Assembly: GCF_946479885.1 (NCBI RefSeq)
Contig: NZ_CAMLHM010000048.1
Coordinates: 1-31,192 of the forward strand
From: an uncultured Devosia sp.
GTDB taxonomy: Bacteria; Pseudomonadota; Alphaproteobacteria; Rhizobiales; Devosiaceae
Direction: 5' to 3'
Length of the DNA: 31,192 nt
Each line of letters begins with the position of its first letter. Within the stretch, counting starts at the first letter, position 1. Made by a program: the position numbers and the translations under genes. Below are positions 22,737-31,192 of this stretch, piece after piece. The notes under the pieces are model-generated. The model searched no databases, had not been told where the DNA came from, and saw nothing but the letters and a program-made list of their open reading frames with translations.

Positions 22737-23813
22737 TCACCCCGCCTTGTTCAGCATCCGGTTGGCCAGCCCAACGCCCGCCCGCGCGCGTCGGGCCCAG
22801 TCCGATGTGCCATCCAGCTCCAGATATTTGAGCCACCAGCCGCGTGCGGCGCCGAGGTCGTGCGCGTCATATTCGAGCGCCGCGAGGTTATAGATGGCGT
22901 CGGCATAGCTGGGGTCGATCTCCACGGCCCTGCCCAGGTGCTCGCGCGCCGCTGCGATGCGGCCCATGTCGCGCAGCACGCCGCCATGGTTGAACCAGGC
23001 CTCGACGAATTCGGGGTCGCGCTTGATGGCGGTGATGTAGGCGGTGGCGGCTTCTGAGAGATTGCCGAGCGCCCGCAGGCAGTTGCCGAAATTGAATGCG
23101 GCGACCGCGTCGGTCGGGTCGATGGCGGTGCAATGCTCGTAAAGCGTGGCCGCCTCGGCGAAAAGCTGCGCGGCTTCGGCCGTTTCGGCAGCCCCGAAAT
23201 AGTCCTCGGCATCCTCTTCGACCTCAGGCAGCGGCAGGAGGCGCTGGCCATCAAGTTCGGCGAGCGAATGGGCATCCCTGATCACGATGCGCGCCGGGCC
23301 GTCGGCTTGCAGTGTCAGTGCGGTCAGCGACCCCACCGGCCCGATCTGGTGCACCGACCGGGCAATGGCGCTCCAGCTGGCGCCTGTGGCGACGAGGCCG
23401 GCATATTTCTTGGCGAGGATCACATCGCGGAACGAGAAGGGCTCGGCATGGTGTTCGAAGGCGTCGAACAGCGCCAACAGGTCGAGCGTGTCGCCATCGA
23501 GCCGGGACTGGTCGAGCATGGACTGGCGGGTGATGTTGGCCGTGGCCACCGGTGGCAGGCTGCGCAGCAGGCGCAGGAAGCCGTTTTCGCTGACCAGTGG
23601 CACGTCTTTCTCACGCGCCTTGCCGACAGCTTTCTCGATCTCTTCCTGCGTCTTGCTGGCAAGCAGCTTGCGGCCCAGCACCGCAGCAGTGGTGCCGCGG
23701 GTAATGGTGCGGTGCAGGCGACCACCCAGGCTCTGGACACGGCGGGTGGCAAGGCGGAGCGGGAAGGCTTGCAGGGCGCCGATAACGCCGTAGCTCTCCC
23801 CGCTTGCTCGCAT
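22737..23813 (-). CDS. BRCT-like / HTH-like / TPR protein in the Ku-LigD operon
   Basis: A 358-aa protein whose ATG lies 3 nt after the ku stop codon, so it is co-translated with Ku. Residues about 22-85 look like a BRCT-type fold: GRLHRTITRGTTAAVLGR, then KAREKDVPLVSENGFLRLL, with the RGTT and SENGF positions conserved in BRCT domains. Residues about 105-200 resemble a MerR-type helical unit without a clear recognition helix (FSFRDVILAKKYAGLVATGA). From about 203 four TPR units follow (AAQLFAEAATLYEHCTAIDP, AFNFGNCLRALGNLSEAATA, AWFNHGGVLRDMGRIAAARE, AIYNLAALEYDAHDLGAARG). TPRs mediate protein contacts and BRCTs often bind phospho-proteins or DNA ends. Function unproven; operon position argues for end joining. 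Domain calls are from pattern memory. Confidence 0.82.
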   Translation of the reverse strand: MRASGESYGVIGALQAFPLRLATRRVQSLGGRLHRTITRGTTAAVLGRKLLASKTQEEIEKAVGKAREKDVPLVSENGFLRLLRSLPPVATANITRQSMLDQSRLDGDTLDLLALFDAFEHHAEPFSFRDVILAKKYAGLVATGASWSAIARSVHQIGPVGSLTALTLQADGPARIVIRDAHSLAELDGQRLLPLPEVEEDAEDYFGAAETAEAAQLFAEAATLYEHCTAIDPTDAVAAFNFGNCLRALGNLSEAATAYITAIKRDPEFVEAWFNHGGVLRDMGRIAAAREHLGRAVEIDPSYADAIYNLAALEYDAHDLGAARGWWLKYLELDGTSDWARRARAGVGLANRMLNKAG

Positions 23814-23816
23814 CGT

Positions 23817-24719
23817 TTAGGCTTTCTTCTTTGCTGCCGCCTTTGGTGCTGCGGCCTTGGAAGCCTCGAGGGCGGCCTTGAGCGATGCCTTGGCGGCGGA
23901 TTCCTTGGGTGCAGCCGGGGCCTTGGCCCTGCTCGGCGCGGCAGGCTTGGCTTCGCCCAGGCTGGCCTTGAGCGCATCCATCAGGTTGATAACATTGCCG
24001 CGTTCGGGCGCCGCCGCAATGATTGGTTTGTGGCCCTTGAGCTTTTCCTTGATCATGGACATCAGCGCCACTTCGTAGCGGTCTTCATAGGCCTTCGGGT
24101 CGAAATGGGTGACCTTTTGCTCGATGAGTTTTTGCGCCAGTTCGAGCATTTCGGGCTCGGGCTTGCCGACCGGGACATTGCCGAAATACTCGGCGGTGCC
24201 GCGCACCTCGTTGGGATTGCGCAGGGTGGTGACGAACATGCCGTTTTCGCGGGCGCCGATGGTGACGACGCGTTCGCGGCTCGACAGCACGAGGCGCGCA
24301 ATGGCGACCTTGCCGGCCCTGCGCATGGCTTCGCGCAGCACGACGAAGGTTTCCTCGGCCATGGCGCCATCCGGGGCCAGGTAATAGGGGGCGTCCTGGT
24401 AGATCACGTCCACTTCGCTCTCATCGACAAAGGCCTCGATATTGAGCGTGTGGTTGGATTCGATACGGACGGCGTCGAGGTCTTCATCCTCGATGATGAT
24501 GTATTGCTTGTCTTCGTATTCGTAGCCGCGCACCAGATCGGCGCGCTCGACCAGACCCAGCTCGGGGTCGACCGGCTTCATGTTGATACGGTTATGCGTA
24601 TCCTTGTGCAGCTGGTTGAAGCTGATGCGCTCGGATGTCGAGGTCGCCGGGAACATCTTGACCGCGCATGAGACCAGGCTCAGCCGGATATGGCCTTTCC
24701 AACTCGCTCTGGGTGCCAT
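23817..24719 (-). CDS. ku: Non-homologous end-joining DNA-end-binding protein Ku
   Basis: A 300-aa bacterial Ku forms a homodimeric ring that threads onto double-strand ends and recruits LigD. The Ku core is clear: MAPRASWKGHIRLSLVSCAV, then ERISFNQLHKDTHNRI, YIIIEDEDLDAVRIESNHTL, IYQDAPYYLAPDG and REAMRRAGKVAIARLVLSSR. The end of the core includes RYEVALMSMIKEKLKGHKPI, the LigD-recruiting region by analogy. The last 60 residues are a Lys/Ala/Pro-rich tail (AKASLKAALEASKAAAPKAA ending KKKA), like the basic tails that aid DNA binding in some bacterial Kus. A good ribosome site (AGGAGGCGAC) precedes the ATG at 24719. It is 41 nt downstream of ligD and 3 nt upstream of the BRCT/TPR gene. Confidence 0.95.
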   Translation of the reverse strand: MAPRASWKGHIRLSLVSCAVKMFPATSTSERISFNQLHKDTHNRINMKPVDPELGLVERADLVRGYEYEDKQYIIIEDEDLDAVRIESNHTLNIEAFVDESEVDVIYQDAPYYLAPDGAMAEETFVVLREAMRRAGKVAIARLVLSSRERVVTIGARENGMFVTTLRNPNEVRGTAEYFGNVPVGKPEPEMLELAQKLIEQKVTHFDPKAYEDRYEVALMSMIKEKLKGHKPIIAAAPERGNVINLMDALKASLGEAKPAAPSRAKAPAAPKESAAKASLKAALEASKAAAPKAAAKKKA

Positions 24720-24760
24720 TGTCGCCTCCTACGCAAACACAAATCGCAAACAACAAGTAG

Positions 24761-27199
24761 TCATGGGGTCAGATCCCGTGCGGACTCGTTAATGTCGGCC
24801 CAGGGGTCGCCCGCCGTGGTTAATAAACCCGGAAGAGTAGAGTAATTCAGGTCCTCGGGAGAGTCGATGGACTCGAGATCACGCCAGTCTATTGGCGTAC
24901 TGGCTGGCAGGTGCGGACGGGCACGCAGCGAATAGGCGGCGACCGCCGTCGCGCTCCGGGCGTTGCGGTGATAGTCGATGAAGATGCGGCCCTTGCGGTT
25001 CTGCTCGCCCATCGTGGTGGTGAAGGTATCCCGCCCGGTCTTGGCCAGTGCCACCGCGATGGTGGCGCAGGCGGCGTGGGCCTGTTTCCAGGTGAGTTTG
25101 GTCGTCGTCGGCACGACGATATGGACGCCCTTGCCACCGGACGTCTTGACGAAGGGCTTCAGCCCCATGCCTTCGAGTTCGCCGCGCAGATGCACGGCGG
25201 CGTTGACCACGTCGCGCCAGGCGATGCCCTCGCCCGGATCGAGATCGAAGATCACCCGGTCCGGCTTGTCGATATGGGCGGCGTGTGTCCCCCAGGCGTG
25301 GAACTCCACCACGCCGAATTGCGCCAGGGCCAGGTAGCCCTTGGCGTCCTCGACCGAAATATAGGTCTGCTTCTCACCCTCCGAATTCTGCGTCTCGAAG
25401 CTCTTGAGGGTAGTTGGCATGCCGGTAAACGGGTGGCGCTGGAAGAAGCAGTCATGCGGCTTGCCGGTGGGGCAACGGAATAGCGAAACCGGCCGATTGA
25501 ACAGGTGCGGCAGCATGTAGTCGCCGACGGCGGCATAGTAGACCGCAATATCGAGCTTGGTGGGCCCGGTCTTGCCGAACAGCCGCCGCGTCGGATTGGT
25601 CACCCAGATGCCAGCCAGATCGGCATCGGAGATGATGCGCTTGACCGGCGCGGCGATGGGCGTGGTCAGCTCGGCCTGCCGCAGCCCCTTGAACACGGCA
25701 TGGCGCAGCATGCCATCCGTGGTGATGGCGGCATATTGCACGCGGCCGGTGAGGATCGGCCGCACCGCGATGATCTCCTTGGGCGCGCCGTCGAGCTTTT
25801 CGTCGATGCGCAATTGCGCCAGCCGGCTGACCATCGATTTCATGGTCGCCGCGTCAAAACCGGTACCGACCTTGCCGCGATAGACCAGCTCGCCCTCGAC
25901 CCATTCGCCCATGGCCAGCGCGCCGATGCCGCCATTGGCGGCGCTCTCGCTGTAGCCAGCAATGACGAAATCGCCGGTCTTGAGCGCCTTGATCTTGAGC
26001 CAGGTGGAGGAGCGCCCCGCGCTGTACTTGCCGTCGCTGCGCTTGCTGACAATGCCTTCGAGACCGCGGTCGGACGCCATGTCGAGCAGGGGCTGGCCAT
26101 CGCCCTCGACATGGTCGGAATACTGAATGGCCGAGCGTGGCGTCACATGGCCGGACAGCAGTTGCGCGAGCAGGCCCTTGCGCTTGACCAGCGGCACCGC
26201 GCGCAGGTCCCAGCCATCCAGATGCAGCAGGTCGAAGGCATAGAAGACCAGCTTGTTGCCGGCACCCGATGACAGCGCATCCTGCAGCATGCCGAAGCGG
26301 CTTATGCCCTTGTTGTCGAGCACAACGATCTCGCCATCGATGATGGCATCCTTGACCCCGAGAGCAGCAAAGGCGTCGGGCAGGTCACCATAGCGCCTGG
26401 TCCAGTCCAGCCCACCGCGGGTGATGAGGCGCGTTTCCCGACCCTCGATGAAGGCCAGTGTGCGATAGCCGTCGAACTTGATCTCGTGCAGGTAGCCGCC
26501 GTCGGCGCGCGGCACCTTGTCGGCGGGCGAGGCGAGCTGCAGCTCCGCAGTTGCGGGCAGGGTGGCCTTGATCGCGCCAGTCAGCTTGGCCGGCTGCGGC
26601 TTGGTGGCCTTCTTGACCACAGGCGGTGGTGGCGGGGCCACCAGTTCCTCGATGCGCCGCCCGGTTTTGACGCTTTCCGGGCGGGTTTCAAGGATATCCT
26701 CTGAGGTCGACATGTAAGTGTCGCGTTCCTTGAACAGGATCCAGGATTCTTTGCCTTTGTCCTCCGGTTTGCCCTTGAGGCGGGCGAGCATCCAGCCGCC
26801 GCGCAGCTTTTCGCCGACGAGGCGGAACTTGAACGCGCCTTTGGCAAGGGCTTCGTGCGGGTCTTCCATCGGCGCCCAGGTGCCGGTGTCCCAGACGATC
26901 ATCGGGCCCCCGCCATATTCGCCCTCGGGAATGACCGCCTCGAAGTCGATATACTCGATTGGATGGTCTTCGGTGCGCGCGGCGAAGCGCTTGTCGGCGG
27001 GGTTGAGCGAGGGCCCCTTGGGCACGGCCCAGCTCTTGAGTACGCCATCGAGTTCAAGGCGGAGGTCGTAGTGATCGGCGGTGGCGTGATGCTTGTGGAT
27101 GACGAAGCGAAAGCTGCCGCTGCCAACGGCGCCTGCTGGCTCGGAGGTGCGGGCAAAGTCGCGCTTGGCGCGGTAGGTGCTGAGCTTGTCGGCGGGCAT
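24761..27199 (-). CDS. ligD: Multifunctional NHEJ DNA ligase LigD (phosphoesterase-ligase-polymerase)
   Basis: An 812-aa enzyme repairs double-strand breaks with Ku. Domain order is PE, ligase, polymerase. The phosphoesterase (about 1-180) shows FVIHKHHATADHYDLRLEL and PEGEYGGGPM. The ATP-dependent ligase has its adenylated lysine at K241 (HEIKFDGYRT), then IIDGEIVVLD, EGIVSKR and WLKIK. The primase-polymerase (about 530-812) has FDLDPGEG with D652/D654 and the SGGKGVHIVVP motif. A Pro/Lys linker (PPPPVVKKATKPQPAK) separates PE from ligase. The start at 27199 has only a weak ribosome site. It is the first gene of the ligD-ku-BRCT/TPR operon. The length and order match rhizobial LigD. Confidence 0.95.
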   Translation of the reverse strand: MPADKLSTYRAKRDFARTSEPAGAVGSGSFRFVIHKHHATADHYDLRLELDGVLKSWAVPKGPSLNPADKRFAARTEDHPIEYIDFEAVIPEGEYGGGPMIVWDTGTWAPMEDPHEALAKGAFKFRLVGEKLRGGWMLARLKGKPEDKGKESWILFKERDTYMSTSEDILETRPESVKTGRRIEELVAPPPPPVVKKATKPQPAKLTGAIKATLPATAELQLASPADKVPRADGGYLHEIKFDGYRTLAFIEGRETRLITRGGLDWTRRYGDLPDAFAALGVKDAIIDGEIVVLDNKGISRFGMLQDALSSGAGNKLVFYAFDLLHLDGWDLRAVPLVKRKGLLAQLLSGHVTPRSAIQYSDHVEGDGQPLLDMASDRGLEGIVSKRSDGKYSAGRSSTWLKIKALKTGDFVIAGYSESAANGGIGALAMGEWVEGELVYRGKVGTGFDAATMKSMVSRLAQLRIDEKLDGAPKEIIAVRPILTGRVQYAAITTDGMLRHAVFKGLRQAELTTPIAAPVKRIISDADLAGIWVTNPTRRLFGKTGPTKLDIAVYYAAVGDYMLPHLFNRPVSLFRCPTGKPHDCFFQRHPFTGMPTTLKSFETQNSEGEKQTYISVEDAKGYLALAQFGVVEFHAWGTHAAHIDKPDRVIFDLDPGEGIAWRDVVNAAVHLRGELEGMGLKPFVKTSGGKGVHIVVPTTTKLTWKQAHAACATIAVALAKTGRDTFTTTMGEQNRKGRIFIDYHRNARSATAVAAYSLRARPHLPASTPIDWRDLESIDSPEDLNYSTLPGLLTTAGDPWADINESARDLTP

Positions 27200-27275
27200 A
27201 CCGGCACTTTAGCGCGAGGAGGTGAATGGCTGCTTAGGTATTCGTGCGCGTGGGTTGGGAGCCACGGTGCCCGTG

Positions 27276-27677
27276 CTATCCCTGCTTGACGCTCTGCCCG
27301 ATCGCCCAGGTCACGCCGAACGGATCCCTCAGCTGACCGTAGATGTCGCCCCAGAATTCGGTCTTGAGCGGCGAGGTGATTTCGCAGCCGGCGGCAACGG
27401 CGCGATCCCACCACTTCTGCGCGTCGTCGACATGGATATGCATGTTGAAGCCCTGCGGGGCGACCGGGGCAAAGCCATAATCGGGAAAGAAGTCGCAAAC
27501 GAAGATCGGGCTGCCGTTGATGTCGATCTGGCTGTGCATCAGCTTGTCGCTGTTCTCCGCGGGGATGGCTTCGCGTTCGATGGCGCCGAAGGCCGCCTTG
27601 TAGAAGTCGAGCGCCTTGCGGGCGCCATCAACGTTGAGGTAGGGCGTCACGCCGCCTTTGGGACGAAATTCGGTCAT
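27276..27677 (-). CDS. VOC-superfamily protein (glyoxalase/PhnB-like)
   Basis: A 133-aa protein starts at ATG 27677 after GGGAGAGC; a longer in-frame extension would run into the sigma-factor gene. It has the PhnB-like fold pattern: TPYLNVDGARKALDFYKAAFG, then MHSQIDINGSPIFVCDFFPD, FNMHIHVDDAQKWWDRAVAA and FWGDIYGQLRDPFGVTWAIG. PhnB-type members lack a full glyoxalase metal site; H49 and the C-terminal region could bind something but no enzyme activity is assigned. It lies 73 nt downstream of the ECF42-type sigma factor on the same strand, an arrangement found elsewhere with this sigma group, so it may belong to the same stress operon. Confidence 0.85.
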   Translation of the reverse strand: MTEFRPKGGVTPYLNVDGARKALDFYKAAFGAIEREAIPAENSDKLMHSQIDINGSPIFVCDFFPDYGFAPVAPQGFNMHIHVDDAQKWWDRAVAAGCEITSPLKTEFWGDIYGQLRDPFGVTWAIGQSVKQG

Positions 27678-27750
27678 TGGAGCTCTCCCTTGTGCTGGTC
27701 CATGCAAGCACGACGAGCGCCGCGGCGCCAGCTCGACAGCCGGATCGCGA

Positions 27751-29019
27751 TTATTTCGCGGACAGGACGGGCGGCAACGCCGGCAGCGCCTGCAGCCGGT
27801 CGAGATGGAGCCGGATATGTGCGGCTTCGGCGGCTGAGCCGGCCAGCGCAATGGCCTGGTTGAAGGCTTCACGAGCGCCGGCGCTGTCGCCCAGTTGCAG
27901 CAGCAGGCCGCCACGCACGCCGTGATAGTAGAAATAGCCACCGAGTTTTTCGCCGAGCGGGGTGACCAGAGCCAGGGCCGCGGCGGGGCCGCGCGCCTTG
28001 TTCACGGCCACGGCGCGGTTGAGCGTCACCACCGGGGATGGCTGCAGCAGTTCGAGCGTCTGGTAGAGCCGGTCGATGGCGCCCCAATCGGTGTCGGCAG
28101 CTTGCCTGGCGCGAGCATGCTGGGCGGCGATGGCGGCCTGCACCTGATAGACGCCTGGCTCCTGATGGCGCAGTGCCTTTTCCACCAGGGCCCTGCCTTC
28201 GGTGAGCATCGCTGTGTTCCAGAGGCCGCGATCCTGGTCATCGAGCAGCACGATCTGCCCGGATGCGTCGATGCGCGCGCCGTTCCGGGCATGCTGCAAC
28301 AGCATCAGCGCCAAGAGGCCCATGATTTCGGGTTCGGATGGGAAAAGCCGCAGCAACAGGCGGGTCAGCCGGATGGCCTCGTCGCAAAGCTGGGCGGCGT
28401 CGGGGTCGGAATGGCCGCGCGAATAGCCCTCGTTGAACACCAGATAAAGCATCATGGCCACGAGGCCGAGTCGTTGCAGCCGGTCTTGTGCGTCGGGTGG
28501 GTCAAACGGCACGGGATTGGCAGCGATGCGGGCCTTGGCGCGCGTGATGCGCTGCTCCATGGCGGCTTCGCTGACGAGGAAGGCCCGGGCGATCTGGCGC
28601 AGCGGCAGGCCGGCGACCACGCGCAGCGCCAGGGCGATCTGCTGATTGACCGGCAGGTCGGGGTGGCAGCAGACAAAGAGCAGCCGCAGGATGTCGTCGC
28701 GATAGTGCGAGCCATCGAGCCGCTCGGCGATATCGGCCTCGGCATCCTCGATGTCGGACACGCGCTCCTCCGGCGGCAGCGCGACATTGTTCTTCACCTT
28801 GCGGACCGCATCGATCCCGCAATTGCGTCCGACAAAGATCAGCCACGCCACCGTGTCGCGTGGCGGGCCCTTGTCGGGCCAGGTTCTGACAGCGCGGAGG
28901 CTGGCTTCCTGGAATGCCTCCTCGGCCGTATCGAGATTGCGGAAATAGCGCAGCAGGGCGCTCAACGCCTGGGGTCGGGCGGCCACCAGGGCCGCTGCTA
29001 TCCAGGCGTTGTCGACCAT
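27751..29019 (-). CDS. ECF sigma factor of the ECF42 group with TPR-like C-terminal extension
   Basis: A 422-aa protein, twice the size of a plain ECF sigma factor. Sigma2 lies at about 1-75 (TAEEAFQEASLRAVRTWPDKG, WLIFVGRNCGIDAVRK) and sigma4 at about 105-165 (LPLRQIARAFLVSEAAMEQRITRAKARI). The remaining 250 residues are helical, with the LYLVFNEGYSRGHSDP motif of DUF6596 and a TPR-like end (GLLLQLGDSAGAREAFNQAI). No anti-sigma gene is present; ECF42 members are instead linked to DGPF/YCII proteins, as here, and their extension is thought to control activity. Its ATG overlaps the stop of the DGPF gene by one base (TGATG). Target promoters are unknown. Confidence 0.92.
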   Translation of the reverse strand: MVDNAWIAAALVAARPQALSALLRYFRNLDTAEEAFQEASLRAVRTWPDKGPPRDTVAWLIFVGRNCGIDAVRKVKNNVALPPEERVSDIEDAEADIAERLDGSHYRDDILRLLFVCCHPDLPVNQQIALALRVVAGLPLRQIARAFLVSEAAMEQRITRAKARIAANPVPFDPPDAQDRLQRLGLVAMMLYLVFNEGYSRGHSDPDAAQLCDEAIRLTRLLLRLFPSEPEIMGLLALMLLQHARNGARIDASGQIVLLDDQDRGLWNTAMLTEGRALVEKALRHQEPGVYQVQAAIAAQHARARQAADTDWGAIDRLYQTLELLQPSPVVTLNRAVAVNKARGPAAALALVTPLGEKLGGYFYYHGVRGGLLLQLGDSAGAREAFNQAIALAGSAAEAAHIRLHLDRLQALPALPPVLSAK

Positions 29020-29390
29020 CAGCCAATCTCACTGGGGTGGAAGACGGCAACTGGGCGGATTTCGTAGGAGCCCAGGCCCGGATTGGCCACCGCAAGATCC
29101 TTGGCGAACTGGATGGCTTCGTCCAGCGTGTCGCAATCGACCGTGTAGAAGCCGAGGAACTGCTCCTTGGTTTCGGCAAAGGGGCCATCGATGATCAGCG
29201 GCTCGCCGGAATTCTTGCGCAGGGTGGTCGCCGAGGTCGTCGGCAGCAGGCGCGCCACCGGACCGAGCTTACCCTTGGCCTTCATCGCATCCTCGACCTT
29301 GCCGAGGCGTGCCATCACCGCATCGTCTTCCTCCTTGGACCAGGAGCTGACGGCGTTTTCATCATTGTAGCAAAGAACGGCATAAAGCAT
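29019..29390 (-). CDS. YCII-related (DGPF-domain) protein
   Basis: A 123-aa cytoplasmic protein of ferredoxin-like fold. It starts at ATG 29390 with GAGGG nine nt upstream; a longer in-frame extension upstream runs into the intergenic repeat and has no supporting motif. The diagnostic region is LIIDGPFAETKEQFLGFYTV followed by DEAIQFAKDLA and the typical ending YEIRPVAVF. Such proteins are the conserved neighbours of ECF41/42 sigma factors; the role is not established, and YciI relatives have been linked to hydrolase or dehydratase-like chemistry. Translational coupling with the sigma factor at 29019 implies a joint function. It is the first gene of the DGPF-sigma-VOC cluster. Confidence 0.9.
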   Translation of the reverse strand: MLYAVLCYNDENAVSSWSKEEDDAVMARLGKVEDAMKAKGKLGPVARLLPTTSATTLRKNSGEPLIIDGPFAETKEQFLGFYTVDCDTLDEAIQFAKDLAVANPGLGSYEIRPVAVFHPSEIG

Positions 29391-29468
29391 TTCGAGGATC
29401 CCTCGTCTGAAACATGACGAGCGACTATGCCGAAAACAGACGCGCTCTCCAGCGGTTTTTTGCGCGGT

Positions 29469-29602
29469 GGTGCCACGCCTCGTGGTTCGAGGGTCGCTGC
29501 GCTCCCGCCTCGCCATGAGGCTACTGGGGTGCCGAGTTCTGAGTAGCCCTCATGGTGAGGTGCGAGTTCTTCACGAGCCTCGAACCACGAGGGCGTGGCA
29601 CC
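29469..29602. repeat. Long palindromic intergenic repeat, copy B
   Basis: This element opens with GGTGCCACGCCTCGTGGTTC and closes with its near complement, ending GAGGGCGTGGCACC. The right arm (29541-29601) is identical over 61 nt, inverted, to copy A at 22600-22660; the left arm is more diverged. The whole would fold into a long hairpin. It fills the gap between the exporter gene stop (29606) and the DGPF gene promoter region. Confidence 0.9.
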
Positions 29603-29605
29603 GGC

Positions 29606-30472
29606 TCAAGCCACCGGCGGTGGGGTGTTCCGGGCAATCGTTACGGTCGCGCCGAGCGAAGCCACGATCACCGCAGCAATGCCGGCCAGCTGCCAGATGG
29701 TCAGCGTCTCTCGCAGGATCACAAATCCCGACAACGCGCCCAGCGCCGGCTGGCCGCTCATCAGGATGCCGAACAGGCGCGAGGGGATGTGGGGCAGGGC
29801 CACCATGTCGAGGGCGTAGGGGATGGCGCTCGAGAGCAGGGCAACGGCCAGTGCGATGGGCAGGATGGCCGGATCGAGCAAGGCGGTGCCCGCCGTGGCA
29901 ATGCCGAAGGGCAGGGCGATAACTGATGCCACCGATACGCCAAGCGCGGTGATGTGGGGACCACCGCCCGTGCCGGCGCGCTGGCCGAAGATGATGTAGC
30001 CGGCCCAGCAGGCGCCGGCGGCGAGGGCCAGCAGCACGCCGGCAAGGCCGATCTCGCCGGTACCCTGGCCCAGCGGCAGCAAGGCGGCGAGACCGCCTAC
30101 GGCCAGCGCGATCCAGCCGAAGTCGAGTGGTTTGCGCGCGCCTGCAAGGGCCACCGCCAGCGGCCCGGTGAATTCTAGGGCCACCGCCACCCCCAGCGGA
30201 ATGGTCTGCAGCGCCGCGTAAAAGAACAGGTTCATCGCCCCCATGACGGCGCCATACATCAGCACGGCCCGCCATTGCCTGCCATCGAGGCGCTGCCGCC
30301 AAGGCCGGAAGATGACGAGCAGCACGATGGCCGCCAGTGTCAATCGGAGCGTCGTGGCGCCTGCCGCCCCGACCAGCGGGAACAGGCCCTTGGCAAAGGA
30401 GGCCCCGGTTTGGGTGAAGACCATGCCCAGGGTGACAAGCGTGACGGAAAAAGCGACGGATTGTGGCCGCAA
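29606..30472 (-). CDS. rhtA: EamA-family exporter, RhtA-like (threonine/homoserine efflux)
   Basis: A 288-aa inner-membrane protein with ten predicted helices in two EamA repeats. RhtA-like wording is evident: MFFYAAL-type segment MNLFFYAALQTIPLGVAVAL, followed by EFTGPLAVALAGARKPLDF, and in the second repeat LSSAIPYALDMVALPHIPSR and LSGQPALGALSGFVILRE-type text (SGQPALGALSGFVILRET). Such proteins export threonine, homoserine or related amino acids; the substrate here is assigned by resemblance only. The start at TTG 30472 gives the usual length, but its ribosome site is weak, and ATG 30424 is possible though it would cut the first helix. It ends 4 nt before repeat copy B. Confidence 0.82.
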   Translation of the reverse strand: MRPQSVAFSVTLVTLGMVFTQTGASFAKGLFPLVGAAGATTLRLTLAAIVLLVIFRPWRQRLDGRQWRAVLMYGAVMGAMNLFFYAALQTIPLGVAVALEFTGPLAVALAGARKPLDFGWIALAVGGLAALLPLGQGTGEIGLAGVLLALAAGACWAGYIIFGQRAGTGGGPHITALGVSVASVIALPFGIATAGTALLDPAILPIALAVALLSSAIPYALDMVALPHIPSRLFGILMSGQPALGALSGFVILRETLTIWQLAGIAAVIVASLGATVTIARNTPPPVA

Positions 30473-30578
30473 CGGGAAAGCTTTCGAAGAACGCGCGTGG
30501 CTTAGCAGGCTTGGACAGCCTCGTCACCACGCGCCATATCTTTCCAGATCTGTCTTGTTGCAGGTCCCGGCTGGGTCA

Positions 30579-30607
30579 GCCGATGCCACCGCGAGGGTGG
30601 CACCGGC
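30579..30607 (-). terminator. Stem-loop after the Asp/Gly-rich protein gene
   Basis: GCCGGTGCCACC and GGTGGCATCGGC (minus strand) pair over 12 bp with one G-T wobble around CTCGC. It lies 6 nt past the stop at 30614. No T tract follows. Position supports termination or 3'-end stabilisation. Confidence 0.45.
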
Positions 30608-30613
30608 CGGAGA

Positions 30614-31192
<579 letters not shown>

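Noticed and set aside
23133..24671. A 512-codon plus-strand frame across ku and the TPR gene
   Set aside because: It is a shadow of two well-recognised minus-strand genes; no coherent motif and no ribosome site.

Overview
The window looks like chromosomal DNA of a high-GC alphaproteobacterium of the Hyphomicrobiales (Rhizobiales), most like Devosia or a close relative. This is inferred from gene content and protein style: binding-protein sugar ABC operons, a LigD of phosphoesterase-ligase-polymerase order beside Ku, DUF1236 and DUF6600-type envelope proteins, a FeuP/FeuQ-like two-component pair and rhizobial-style palindromic intergenic repeats. I saw no rRNA, tRNA, CRISPR array, transposase or phage gene.

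Layout. (1) 1-2520, minus strand: a ribose-type sugar importer, binding protein followed by a duplicated-NBD ATPase cut by the window start. (2) 2742-5416: a Zn/Cd/Pb-exporting P1B-ATPase divergent from its MerR-type regulator, with a textbook 19-bp-spacer MerR promoter between them. (3) 5441-13176: a LacI regulator divergent from a fucoside utilisation operon: GH29 alpha-L-fucosidase, a nucleotidyltransferase-fold protein, a family-1 binding protein, two permeases and a UgpC/MalK-type ATPase. A perfect 16-bp LacI-type palindrome lies in the fucosidase leader. (4) 13181-21067: an envelope and signalling stretch. It holds a frameshifted Cys-motif gene, a small Gly/Asn-rich secreted protein, cysteine synthase, a FeuPQ-like response regulator and kinase, two tiny membrane proteins, a DUF6600-like protein with a long Ala/Pro/Glu tail, a glycine-zipper/DUF1236 protein and a secreted Cys-containing protein. 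A repeated TGTMAG-N5-TGTMAG motif sits about 130 nt upstream of three plus-strand genes here, including the response regulator itself. (5) 21140-27199, minus strand: a DNA repair block. LigD, Ku and a BRCT-like/HTH-like/TPR protein are packed as one operon, followed past a palindromic repeat by an alpha/beta hydrolase and exonuclease III. (6) 27276-29390, minus strand: a YCII/DGPF protein, an ECF42-type sigma factor with a TPR-like C-terminal extension, and a VOC-family protein. (7) 29606-31192: an RhtA-like exporter and a partial gene for a secreted-looking protein with an extreme Asp/Gly repeat that runs off the window.

The two most interesting themes are the third gene of the NHEJ operon, a candidate accessory end-joining factor, and the envelope-protein cluster with its shared direct-repeat box, a candidate local regulon of the FeuPQ-like system. 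A 61-nt perfectly conserved palindromic repeat arm is shared between 22.6 kb and 29.5 kb.
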